Shown here: piece after piece, positions 1 through 7,831 of the stretch
How the letters are laid out: each line of letters starts with the position of its first letter
How positions within the stretch are numbered: position 1 is the stretch's first letter
DNA from: Candidatus Nitrosopelagicus sp.
GTDB lineage: Archaea > Thermoproteota > Nitrososphaeria > Nitrososphaerales > Nitrosopumilaceae
Reading direction: 5' to 3'
Assembly: GCA_018691945.1 (NCBI GenBank)
Contig: JABHJJ010000087.1
Coordinates: 1 to 10,008, forward strand
Length of the DNA stretch: 10,008 nt
Notes under the pieces: generated by a model
Told to the model about the DNA's origin: nothing
The model's input: only the letters and a program-made list of their open reading frames with translations
Database searches by the model: none
Made by a program: the position numbers and the translations under genes

Positions 1-548
1 AAGAAAAAAAATACATTCTATGGAAATGTTATTGGCCCGATTGTCACAATTGTTGTGATAGGCAAGGTCGTTTACCGCTCACATCTGATGATTTAATACA
101 AATTGGTCATGGTATGAAATATCAAAAAACATCTGATTTTATAAAAGAAGAAACTCTAGTTGCAACTCATGATGAACCTACTCCGTCAGGTGGTTTTTCT
201 GTAATGACAAATGTTAGTCTCAAAAGAAAAATAGATGAAACTGAAGATGATGATGGTACACATATTTCTTGTAGATTCCTTGATGGTGAAGGTGGGTGTG
301 GAATACATCCTACACGTCCAGGTGTCTGTTACATGTATCCATTTTCAACATGGGCTCAAAATGAAAAAGGACGTGCACGTGTTCATGCAACATTCCAATT
401 TACTGGAGATTGTCCTGGATTCTATCTTTCTGAATCTCTTGATTCTATGAAAGAAGTCTTAGATGATTATTCTACAACAATTTATGATTATAATATGAAA
501 TCAAGTCGAACTTTAAAGGATGGATTTGGTTCTCTTAGTATGTCTTAG
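1..548 (+). CDS. YkgJ-family cysteine-cluster (Zn/Fe-binding) protein, 5' partial
   Basis: This is the C-terminal part of a YkgJ-like protein, a family with a conserved cysteine cluster thought to bind zinc or iron; its biochemical role is not settled. The frame is open from the left edge, with its first full codon at base 3. Before the Met at 114 it reads WKCYWPDCHNCCDRQG then RLPLTSDD, the typical N-terminal cluster (Cys codons at 27, 42, 51, 54) followed by the PLT-DD motif. The Met at 114 is therefore internal, and the real start lies outside the window. The second family block follows: Cys codons at 270, 297 and 327 within CRFLDG, CGIHPTRPGVC and YPF, plus another Cys at 411 (GDCPGF). 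About 181 residues are visible, near full size for the family. The gene ends at TAG 546-548, overlapping the stop of the convergent flavoprotein gene by 4 bp. Family assignment is firm; cellular function is unknown. Confidence 0.85.
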   Translation, partial: EKKYILWKCYWPDCHNCCDRQGRLPLTSDDLIQIGHGMKYQKTSDFIKEETLVATHDEPTPSGGFSVMTNVSLKRKIDETEDDDGTHISCRFLDGEGGCGIHPTRPGVCYMYPFSTWAQNEKGRARVHATFQFTGDCPGFYLSESLDSMKEVLDDYSTTIYDYNMKSSRTLKDGFGSLSMS

Positions 549-1558
549 GCTTTTGCTACTTTCATTAAATCTGCAATTTTAATATGCATGCCAAATCTAT
601 CTTCATTCTTTTTCATGTATCTGAATATTGATATAAAATCTGGCAATGCTTTTAAGAAACTAAAATCATGGTGAATTTTTGCTCTCACAAAATTAAATAC
701 TTTGGCATAAACTTTGTAGTGTTTTTCAACAGCTTTTTCATATGCTTTGAAATCATGCATGTTTTCTAAGAAAATATCTACACATTGCATAGATGGAATA
801 ATTCCTTCACCTAATAATGCATAAACTGTTCCAATTGATTCTCCAACACCGACAACTTTTCCAGAGTAATATGGTTTACATCTGTCTGGAGTTGCTAATC
901 TAATTGGGCGTCCTTTTGTTGCAACTATTTTACCCCCATGTTTTTCTAAAAATGCATCTGTTGCCTTAACATGGTTTTTGTTATAATCCCCTGCACCAAT
1001 ATGTGCAAATTTCCCTCCTAATGGAAAGTACCAAAAGTATCCTGACATACCTGGGAATGGTTCAATGTAAAAATCATCATATGGTACTCCATTTTCATAT
1101 TCTACTTTATACTCGTATGTTGGTAAAAAGAAATCCTGCTCCATTTTTGGTAGGTAAACTCTGTGAAATCCTGTACAGTCTACTATCATATCGTATTCTT
1201 TTTCAAGCTTTTCTAGTGATGGGGCTTTGCCATAAATTACATTGCAATCTTTAATGAAATCTTTAATCAATCCTAATTTGTTATATGTGCATAGTCCTTT
1301 CAAACCTATATCAAATTTCACATCATTATTCATTTTAACATGCATGTTTTTACCATCATGAATTAAAAAATCATTAAAATTTCTACCAGTTTTTTTACAA
1401 AAATTAGTTAATTCTTTTTTTATTGTACCCCATGCACAAATTGAATCGTGTTTTTCCTCTAACATTCTTTCATATCCTATTACTTCGTGTTCAGAATTCT
1501 TAAGTCTGGCCATAAGATAACTTCCTGCAACACCCATTCCCATAACTGCAATCTTCAT
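545..1558 (-). CDS. Geranylgeranyl-reductase-family FAD-dependent oxidoreductase
   Basis: This 337-residue flavoprotein resembles archaeal geranylgeranyl reductases, which saturate isoprenoid double bonds in membrane lipids or quinone side chains. Visible signatures are an N-terminal dinucleotide-binding GMGVAG (residues 7-12, GxGxxG) followed by an acidic E30, a Cys-Gly segment C41AWG, D127CTG130, the family aromatic block GYFWYFPLGG with HIGAG (173-190), and the second FAD motif GVGESIG with LLGEGIIPS (237-256). In most relatives the second motif begins GD; here it is GE (E240). The protein is also shorter than the roughly 390-450 residues usual for characterised reductases. It starts with ATG at 1558; a TATA-like box 28 nt upstream suggests its own, possibly leaderless, promoter separate from the alaS-leuS unit 44 bp upstream. 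It has no transmembrane segment. The family call is strong; the substrate (lipid, menaquinone or other) is open. Confidence 0.82.
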   Translation of the reverse strand: MKIAVMGMGVAGSYLMARLKNSEHEVIGYERMLEEKHDSICAWGTIKKELTNFCKKTGRNFNDFLIHDGKNMHVKMNNDVKFDIGLKGLCTYNKLGLIKDFIKDCNVIYGKAPSLEKLEKEYDMIVDCTGFHRVYLPKMEQDFFLPTYEYKVEYENGVPYDDFYIEPFPGMSGYFWYFPLGGKFAHIGAGDYNKNHVKATDAFLEKHGGKIVATKGRPIRLATPDRCKPYYSGKVVGVGESIGTVYALLGEGIIPSMQCVDIFLENMHDFKAYEKAVEKHYKVYAKVFNFVRAKIHHDFSFLKALPDFISIFRYMKKNEDRFGMHIKIADLMKVAKA

Positions 1559-1580
1559 TTGATCTAATTAGTTCATTAAC

Positions 1581-1591
1581 CTAATAAATAC
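1581..1591 (-). promoter_or_regulatory. Putative TATA box for the flavoprotein gene
   Basis: Read on the minus strand, the 44-bp gap after leuS holds GTATTTATTAG, centred about 28 nt before the ATG at 1558. No Shine-Dalgarno precedes that ATG. The position suits an archaeal TATA element driving a transcript with little or no leader. The region is AT-rich, so a chance match is possible. Confidence 0.45.
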
Positions 1592-1602
1592 AATTCCAGT
1601 TT

Positions 1603-4488
1603 TTACTCAATCAAAATTGCAGGTTTGTATGGTCTTGCCATTCTTGCTTTATTTTTTGGATCATATTTTTCAGAATCATTTTCTGAAAACACCTGAAGTT
1701 TGATTCCGTAATCTGCTTCAATTAATGATGAAAGTTCATTAGAAATGGTCTCACTTTCATTAATCTCCCCTGCATTCAACTTTGTTCTTCTTAGATCCAT
1801 TGGTTCTGAGAGAATATCCTTTAATGTCTTTTTTACAAAGTCAGGATCTTTTTTGACATTCTCCGTTTCCTTTTGAGAAATTAATTCTTTAATGAAAATA
1901 CCAACATTTGTTTCTCCTGAATTAACTCCACTTAGAATTTTATGATATGCTTTTGATTTCCAGCTATCTGCTGTGTAAATTATAATCTTTTCAGGTGTAA
2001 TCTTTGTCACTTTAGTAATATTTGAAATATCATTCATTACTGAACTAAGTAAGCTTTCATTTTGAACTGCTTTATCATCTGTTTGTTCTTCTTGTTTTGG
2101 CCATGATGATCTTGAAACCATCTCTGAATTACCTAATTTTTCCCACATCTCTTCTGCTATGTGAGGTGCAAATGGTGAAAGCATGGAGATACGTGTTGCA
2201 AGAACTCTGTTTAAAACTCCTGATATATCATTTCTATTTTTTGCACTAGCTCTTTTCATGTACCATTGGAGATCTGAGTCAAATCCATACAAAATATGAT
2301 GTAATGATTCACGAAGTCGCATCTTTTCCATAGACTCTGTAACTTCAAAAATTAATTTTGATAATTTACTTAATATCCAAACATCTTCAGGTTCTGTCCC
2401 TATTTTTCCAGGATTGTTAAATTTTACGCATTCATCGTACATTGATTGTAATCTATTTTTTATGCCTGAAATTGATTCGGCATTAAAATCAGCATCTTGC
2501 AAAAGTTCTGCTGAGATTAATATTGATAATCTAATTGGATCTGCACCATATTTCCTGACAGCATCACGTAATGGGATAATATTGCCCATAGATTTTGACA
2601 TTTTTTTCCCATCCATCAAGACCGAACCATTCACTACAATCTCTTTTGGCCAATTTTCTTTAGGAAATAGCGCAACATGATTTAGAACAAAAAATGTTAG
2701 ATGATTTGGAACTAAATCTCTGCCTGAATGCCTAGAATCAACAGGATAAAAATACAAAAACTCTTTTCGTATCTCTTCTAGTTTTTCTATTGTAATCTTT
2801 GCATTTTTTGCAATTATCTCAGAATCTCCATTTCCATAGAAAATATAATTGAAAAATTCATCATTCATGTTTTCTGCTAAAATCTCTCCTGAATTGACAA
2901 ATTTTGCCATGGTGTAAAATGACATGTAAATTACTGAATCAGCCAAACTCTCAACTAACCAATCATTATCCCATGGAATTTTTGTTCCTAACCCATGCTG
3001 TCTTGCACATGCTCTTTCTCGAAGCCAATCAAGCACATTGAAAAATTCGGTTCGAATATCATTTGGAAGTATATTCATTGATTCAAAACACTCATGGGCT
3101 TTTGCTTTCCATTCTTTGTTTGCATAATCCAAAAACCATTGGTTGTTGAGTAGTTTCACCACACATTCTGTACCACATCTGCACCTTACTGACTCATTTG
3201 TTAGTTCAAGCATAATGTCTGATTTTCCTGTCTTGGAAATCCATTCTTTTACCTCTTCTTTGACAAATGTAATCTTCTTTCCTGCAAACTCACCTGTATT
3301 GGAATTAAGTTTTCCTTCATAGAATTCTTTAGAATAGATCTCTTTTGTTGCATCTTCTAACTTTGGGTCATCTTGATTTGTAATTCCCATTCTCTTTATC
3401 ACTTCTTGAGCTGGTATGTCACTCAATCCATCAGTAGAAATTATTGTAACTGGCTGAACTTTTTCAACTTCATTTCGTAATGAATCTTCAATATTTTTCT
3501 GATTCCCATTTTTGATATCTTCTAATGCTTGAAAATCATATGGAGCATGTGCTGGAACTGACATTACAATTCCTGTACCTGTGGTCGCTGTGACAAAAGA
3601 TGCAGGAAGAATTAGAAACTTATCTTCACTAGTTGGACTGTGAACTTTCTTGCCAATTAATTGTGAACCTGATATGTCTTCAATAATCTCTATTTTTTTA
3701 TTAAGAAACTCTAACTTGTATGCACACTCTGCGCTTATTATCCAAGTTTCCCCATCAACTTTGACTTTTTTATAGATAATCTCTGGATTTATCCAAAGAT
3801 TTGTCACACCAAATAATGTCTCAGGTCTAAGTGTGGCAACAGGAATAATCTCCTCTCCAATGTTGAATTTAATTACAATATATTCACTAAAGTCTGGTTC
3901 AACATCGCCTAGTGTGTCATGTTGTGAAACAGGATTTTGATCATTTGGACACCATCCCACAGGATGATTTCCTTGCACGATTAGATCTTTCTCTTTTAGA
4001 TTTCGAAATTGCCACTCAATAAATTTTTGATATGCTGGTATAATTGTTGTAAATTCTCTTCTCCAGTCTATGGAGTATCCCATCTCGATCATTCCTGCCT
4101 TAATTTCTTCGTGAAAATAATCTGCAATCTTCACTGGATCAACAAACTCTTTGATCTTCTCTTCTGGAACATTGTATAGATTCTTGAATGCTTCAATCAA
4201 TTCTTCATCATTGGCTTGAACTCTTTTTGACATTCCAAGAATTGGTGTTCCTGTATAATGAAATCCCATTGGAAACAAGACGTTGAATCCTTTCATTCTG
4301 TAATAGCGTGAATGAACGTCTGCTAGTGTGTATGTTCTTCCATGTCCGATATGTTGAGGTGAGTTTGGATATGGATATGCAACTGTTATGAATTTTTTTG
4401 GTTTATCATTAGGATCTGTTTCAAAGTCTTTGGCTTCATACCATTTACTTCTCCATTTGTCATCTATCTGATTCCAGTTTAATTCCAT
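1603..4488 (-). CDS. leuS: Leucyl-tRNA synthetase (archaeal type)
   Basis: This cytoplasmic class I synthetase charges tRNA(Leu) with leucine and hydrolyses mischarged products. It is 961 residues, the expected size for the archaeal/eukaryotic-type enzyme. Visible motifs in order are the ATP-binding HIGH (46-49, within PNSPQHIGHG); the CP1 editing domain with threonine-rich TLRPETLFG (219-227) and VPAHAPYD, whose D318 is the conserved editing aspartate; a cysteine cluster CRCGTEC (436-442) followed by NQWFLDY; and KMSKS (629-633). An anticodon-binding helical domain follows (HILYGFDSD, SPFAPHIAEEMWEKLG), then an archaeal C-terminal extension ending RPYKPAILIE, a region that in Pyrococcus LeuRS contacts the long variable arm of the tRNA. 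All catalytic and editing landmarks are present, so it should be active. The ATG at 4488 lies 9 bp after the alaS stop, implying co-transcription; the preceding sequence offers only a weak ribosome-binding site (TAGGTAAACGAG). Confidence 0.97.
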   Translation of the reverse strand: MELNWNQIDDKWRSKWYEAKDFETDPNDKPKKFITVAYPYPNSPQHIGHGRTYTLADVHSRYYRMKGFNVLFPMGFHYTGTPILGMSKRVQANDEELIEAFKNLYNVPEEKIKEFVDPVKIADYFHEEIKAGMIEMGYSIDWRREFTTIIPAYQKFIEWQFRNLKEKDLIVQGNHPVGWCPNDQNPVSQHDTLGDVEPDFSEYIVIKFNIGEEIIPVATLRPETLFGVTNLWINPEIIYKKVKVDGETWIISAECAYKLEFLNKKIEIIEDISGSQLIGKKVHSPTSEDKFLILPASFVTATTGTGIVMSVPAHAPYDFQALEDIKNGNQKNIEDSLRNEVEKVQPVTIISTDGLSDIPAQEVIKRMGITNQDDPKLEDATKEIYSKEFYEGKLNSNTGEFAGKKITFVKEEVKEWISKTGKSDIMLELTNESVRCRCGTECVVKLLNNQWFLDYANKEWKAKAHECFESMNILPNDIRTEFFNVLDWLRERACARQHGLGTKIPWDNDWLVESLADSVIYMSFYTMAKFVNSGEILAENMNDEFFNYIFYGNGDSEIIAKNAKITIEKLEEIRKEFLYFYPVDSRHSGRDLVPNHLTFFVLNHVALFPKENWPKEIVVNGSVLMDGKKMSKSMGNIIPLRDAVRKYGADPIRLSILISAELLQDADFNAESISGIKNRLQSMYDECVKFNNPGKIGTEPEDVWILSKLSKLIFEVTESMEKMRLRESLHHILYGFDSDLQWYMKRASAKNRNDISGVLNRVLATRISMLSPFAPHIAEEMWEKLGNSEMVSRSSWPKQEEQTDDKAVQNESLLSSVMNDISNITKVTKITPEKIIIYTADSWKSKAYHKILSGVNSGETNVGIFIKELISQKETENVKKDPDFVKKTLKDILSEPMDLRRTKLNAGEINESETISNELSSLIEADYGIKLQVFSENDSEKYDPKNKARMARPYKPAILIE

Positions 4489-4497
4489 CTCGTTTAC

Positions 4498-7191
4498 CTA
4501 TTCAAGAATCACGGTCTTCGCATTTTTAATTGCATCTTCTTTCTTTGATTTATCAGTTCCCCCTCCTTGAGCAAACTTAGAACTTCCTCCACCAGCTCCG
4601 CCCAAAATTTGTGAGATGCTCCTTACAATTTCTCCTGCACTCTTTTCTTTTGAAATCTCATCGCCTGCATATACTATAACTCGAATTTTTTCTCCTTCTT
4701 CAAACAATCCACAATATACCAATCTAGGGTCTGCCTTACAAAGTACTTCTCCTAAACCAATATGAAAAACGTCATCATAGTCATTACTTGTTGAATAACA
4801 AAAGTTTGCCTTTCCTGATTCTGTTAATTCTATGATAATATCTTCAATTGTGGATATTCCTTCTTTACATTCTGACAGTGATTTTGCTATAATTGGAATT
4901 CTTTCTTTAGCAAGTTGTCTTCTCTCAACTCTCTTTTCTTTTTCTTGTTCTTTTAATTTATCTTCTTTCTCTCTACTCTCTGAATCTTGCTGTTTCTTCT
5001 TAACAAATTCCTTTGCGCTTTCTCCTGATACAAATTCAATCCTTACAACCCCATCCTGAATTCTTTTGGTTCTTGTAATCTTAATCTCTTCTACGTCTGA
5101 AGTATTTGCTACATGTGTTCCACCACATGCTTCTATATCTAAATCTCCTATTGATACAATTCTAACTGATTTTACAGGAACTACTCCTCCTTGGTAAATT
5201 CTAAATCCATACTTTTGTTCAGCGGTACCTCTATCAAAATTTTCTATCTTCACTGGTATTGATTTTTCAACAATTGAATTGGCAGCTTGTTCAATCTTCT
5301 CAACATCATCATCTGTAAGTGCAGAATGATGTGTTATGTCTAACCTTGCATGATCTTCTTCTTTGAAAGCTGAATGTTGCCATACCCATGAACCTAAAAC
5401 ACTTCTAGCAGAAGTGTTGATGATATGTGTACTAGTGTGATTCTTTGTAATTCCATCTCTCCTTTTTGCATCTACAACGCATGATACAGTTTCCCCATTT
5501 TTTGGTATATCGCCTTTTATCTTATGGACTACAACGTTTCCATGTTTTGTAATGTCTACTATATCGCAATCTCCAATCTTTCCATGATCTGGCTCTTGAC
5601 CTCCTCCTCTTGCATAAAACGCAGTTCTATCTAAAACTACAAAATTTTCAAATGATTTCAAAACTTTTGCATCAAATTCTCTTGGATCATCTCCATAAAA
5701 GAGAAGTTCTGTATCTGGAATTCCTTCTAATGGGAAACTTTCTTGCTCTCTTTGTTTTTTGGATTGGTGTAATTCAGCAAGTTTTCCATAAAATGTTGAT
5801 GGAATCTCTGAAATAATTTTCATCTCCTTTAGATATTCTGGAGTAACTCCGTCAGATTCGTACAGTCGTATCAAATCCTCAACGTTTGGCTGTTTGTCTA
5901 ATTTACTAACAATTTTTTGCATTCTTTGTTTTGAGCTATCGTACCGTCCTGTCTCAATTGAAATGATCTCTTTGACATCTTGTCTTGTTTTTTCTAATTC
6001 TGGGTACGTATTTTTCAAATAATCAATTTGAATATCAATTATCTCATCCAAGTCAAATTTTAATTTCAATCTATCCATAGTTGAAATAATTCTTCTAAGC
6101 ATCATTCGAAGATTATATCCTCCTCCCACATTGCTAGGAAGAGCACCATCTGATATTGCAAAAATCAGTGTTCTTATGTGGTCAATAATTAGATAAATTC
6201 CCTCTAATGGGGTGATGATACGACTAATTTGCTCGTCAGACAGTCCTGTCGATTTGATGGTATTTTTCCTTACTTGAGACAAGTCATCATACAATTCCAA
6301 ATTCTTTGCAATTTCAGTAAAATATGGGACTAATACTGAGGAATTTGCATCAATACCTGCATCTTGGATTAATTTTTCAGTAATTGGACCAAAACAACAA
6401 TCGTATGCAGTTGGGGTTCCCATTGTAATCCATGCAAATCTTTCAAGACCTGCACCCATGTCGATTATTCTTTGATCAAGTGTTTTGTAATTTGAAAGGT
6501 CACCTTGAAATTCTGTAAACACTGCATTACCAAGTTCTAAACCTCTCACAAAATATTCTAATGATGAACCAAAAGATCCTCCTCCTTCCCAAACATCTTC
6601 TACAAATGTAATCTCTTTTTTTGCAATTCCAAATTGTTGTGTCAATAAATTAAAATCAAGATTAACACATTCATCTTTCCAATACCCGTCTTCATTTGGA
6701 ATGCTATGTTGCCCTATCATACAAAATGATGAAAAGTGTCTACCTGTTACACCAACATTTTCTAAATCTTTGAATCTTAAACATGTTTGTGGTACAACAA
6801 GTGGGTTTGCAGGAAATTCAAACGCCACCTTACTCCCCATAACTCTTTGAAAATCAACAATTGATGCAATCGTAAAGTAAAGATCATCTCTCCATCTACA
6901 AACTACTGGATATCTGTTAATTGATGTGTGATTATTCTTTACAAAAAATGATTCAACCTCTTTCCATGCTTGTGTATAATCAAATCTTTTTGATGTTGGT
7001 GGTTCTCCGATGAATGAGTAAGTATCCTCTGAATGATCAGGACATTTGTCTCTTTCAGAATCTAAAGTCCAGAAAAATCTTTTACAAACATTACACGATT
7101 TACGTTCGAATCCCTGGTCTTCGAAAAGATTCACATTATAATATCTCTGAGGATCTGCTGAGAATTTCTCAAGAATCTCTTTTTTATTCAC
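4498..7191 (-). CDS. alaS: Alanyl-tRNA synthetase (archaeal type)
   Basis: This class II synthetase attaches alanine to tRNA(Ala) and removes mischarged Ser or Gly. The 897-residue protein has the archaeal N-terminal extension with a zinc-knuckle pattern C33-C36-C50-H53. The catalytic core includes RFKDLENVGVTGRH (139-152) and motif 3 MGAGLERF (245-252). The editing domain carries H585TSTH589 and C689GGTH693, the four metal ligands of the AlaX/ThrRS-SAD fold. A charged Lys/Glu-rich coiled-coil stretch follows (about 725-765), then the C-Ala (DHHA1) domain with its glycine-rich signature GGAGGG (864-869) and AQGGG. The start codon is GTG at 7191: the in-frame stop TAG at 7204-7206 leaves little room for anything else, and the GTG sits 25 nt from a TATA-like element, suggesting a leaderless transcript. 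It is the first gene of a two-gene unit with leuS. All key residues are intact. Confidence 0.97.
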   Translation of the reverse strand: MNKKEILEKFSADPQRYYNVNLFEDQGFERKSCNVCKRFFWTLDSERDKCPDHSEDTYSFIGEPPTSKRFDYTQAWKEVESFFVKNNHTSINRYPVVCRWRDDLYFTIASIVDFQRVMGSKVAFEFPANPLVVPQTCLRFKDLENVGVTGRHFSSFCMIGQHSIPNEDGYWKDECVNLDFNLLTQQFGIAKKEITFVEDVWEGGGSFGSSLEYFVRGLELGNAVFTEFQGDLSNYKTLDQRIIDMGAGLERFAWITMGTPTAYDCCFGPITEKLIQDAGIDANSSVLVPYFTEIAKNLELYDDLSQVRKNTIKSTGLSDEQISRIITPLEGIYLIIDHIRTLIFAISDGALPSNVGGGYNLRMMLRRIISTMDRLKLKFDLDEIIDIQIDYLKNTYPELEKTRQDVKEIISIETGRYDSSKQRMQKIVSKLDKQPNVEDLIRLYESDGVTPEYLKEMKIISEIPSTFYGKLAELHQSKKQREQESFPLEGIPDTELLFYGDDPREFDAKVLKSFENFVVLDRTAFYARGGGQEPDHGKIGDCDIVDITKHGNVVVHKIKGDIPKNGETVSCVVDAKRRDGITKNHTSTHIINTSARSVLGSWVWQHSAFKEEDHARLDITHHSALTDDDVEKIEQAANSIVEKSIPVKIENFDRGTAEQKYGFRIYQGGVVPVKSVRIVSIGDLDIEACGGTHVANTSDVEEIKITRTKRIQDGVVRIEFVSGESAKEFVKKKQQDSESREKEDKLKEQEKEKRVERRQLAKERIPIIAKSLSECKEGISTIEDIIIELTESGKANFCYSTSNDYDDVFHIGLGEVLCKADPRLVYCGLFEEGEKIRVIVYAGDEISKEKSAGEIVRSISQILGGAGGGSSKFAQGGGTDKSKKEDAIKNAKTVILE

Positions 7192-7212
7192 TAAATTTTT
7201 GAACTAGTGCCG

Positions 7213-7219
7213 ATATTAA
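7213..7219 (-). promoter_or_regulatory. Putative TATA box for alaS-leuS
   Basis: On the minus strand the sequence CTTAATATCG is centred at about 7216, 25 nt before the GTG start of alaS. This is the spacing expected if transcription begins at or next to the start codon. It forms half of a 75-bp divergent promoter region shared with the gene starting at 7267. Assigned from position and base composition only. Confidence 0.5.
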
Positions 7220-7237
7220 GGACTGTCGATTCAACCA

Positions 7238-7246
7238 TTAAATATA
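7238..7246 (+). promoter_or_regulatory. Putative TATA box for the 7267 gene
   Basis: TTAAATATA is centred at 7242, 25 nt before the ATG at 7267. The spacer lacks a Shine-Dalgarno next to the ATG (it ends AACATTTC), so a leaderless transcript is likely. This box and the alaS box are about 26 bp apart and point away from each other. Confidence 0.55.
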
Positions 7247-7266
7247 GAAAAATGTAGGAACATTTC

Positions 7267-7785
7267 ATGTTTGGAAGAAAAAAAGGTGAAGTAAAGGAAG
7301 GTGATTTCGTTTTTACATCTAGGAAAGATGAAGAAGGAGATTTTCATAATCTAATATTTGGAACCGTAACTGGTGTTGATGGAAATAAAATTGGTGTGAA
7401 TGGTTTTTTTGTAAATCCTATTGGGCTAAAAAACAAAGTCTCTCAAGGAAAAGCAGGTCCACGTTCAACAGAAATTCTCACAAATCCTACTTCTGAAAAC
7501 TGTATTTTTGCACTAATTTATCGAATTGAATATGAAAATTTTACAGATGTAGTAGACATTGCATCTGAGAAAGTAGAATTTATCTCAAAAAAGGTCTTCA
7601 CAATCTTTGATGGCTGGATTAGAGAATCCTTGTCTGAATTAATTAACAATGTATTATCTCTTCCAAACGGCACAGAGCAGGATCACGCAAAAAGAATCCT
7701 CAAACAGAAAATGGAGAATCTTTACGACAAGGAATTAAAGAAAAATCTCTATTCTATTTGCCGAAGCCTAAAGATTCTGATCTAA
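7267..7785 (+). CDS. Unrecognised conserved-looking protein, 172 aa
   Basis: I do not recognise this family. The N-terminal half (about residues 8-60) alternates short hydrophobic stretches with Gly/Asp turns (EGDFVFTSRKDEEGDF, IFGTVTGVDGNKIGVNGFFV), which looks like a small beta-barrel or SH3-like fold. A middle segment (78-110) has ALIYRIEYENF and EKVEFISKKVF, and the C-terminal third (about 112-172) looks helical and Lys-rich (KRILKQKMENLYDKELKKNLY). There is no signal peptide, membrane helix, cysteine cluster or nucleotide-binding motif, so it is probably a soluble cytoplasmic protein. It is transcribed divergently from alaS across 75 bp, with a well-placed TATA-like box, and lies 46 bp upstream of rpl12. 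That context, and a reading frame intact with plausible amino-acid usage, argues for a real gene, perhaps restricted to this archaeal lineage. A link to translation would be guilt by association only. Confidence 0.8.
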   Translation: MFGRKKGEVKEGDFVFTSRKDEEGDFHNLIFGTVTGVDGNKIGVNGFFVNPIGLKNKVSQGKAGPRSTEILTNPTSENCIFALIYRIEYENFTDVVDIASEKVEFISKKVFTIFDGWIRESLSELINNVLSLPNGTEQDHAKRILKQKMENLYDKELKKNLYSICRSLKILI

Positions 7786-7801
7786 GACAATTTTTGATAG
7801 C

Positions 7802-7810
7802 TTTTTATTA
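7802..7810 (+). promoter_or_regulatory. Putative TATA box for rpl12
   Basis: TTTTTATTA is centred at 7806, 26 nt before the ATG at 7832, again the spacing of a leaderless archaeal start. It lies in the 46-bp gap after the upstream gene, so rpl12 probably has its own strong promoter instead of depending on read-through. Confidence 0.55.
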
Positions 7811-7831
7811 TGCCTAACGGCTTTTTTGTAC

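Noticed and set aside
114..116. ATG at 114 as the start of the YkgJ-family gene
   Set aside because: The frame is open back to base 3 and encodes the family's N-terminal cysteine cluster and PLT-DD motif, so the Met is internal and the gene is cut by the window edge.
2414..2680. Plus-strand open frame inside leuS (and similar frames opposite alaS, the flavoprotein and the channel gene)
   Set aside because: These lie opposite well-conserved coding regions, including the KMSKS region in this case, and have no recognisable protein features or promoter.
4900..5010. TCTT-rich plus-strand tract as a possible microsatellite
   Set aside because: It is the complement of the Lys/Glu-rich coiled-coil codons of AlaRS.
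7791..7827. T-tracts between the 172-residue gene and rpl12 as a transcription terminator
   Set aside because: They coincide with the TATA-like element and promoter spacer of rpl12. Archaeal T-tract termination is possible here, but I could not distinguish it from promoter composition.
7826..7831. TTG at 7826 as the start of rpl12
   Set aside because: It would add only two residues before the archaeal L12 consensus start MEYVYAAL and would break the 26-nt spacing from the TATA-like box.
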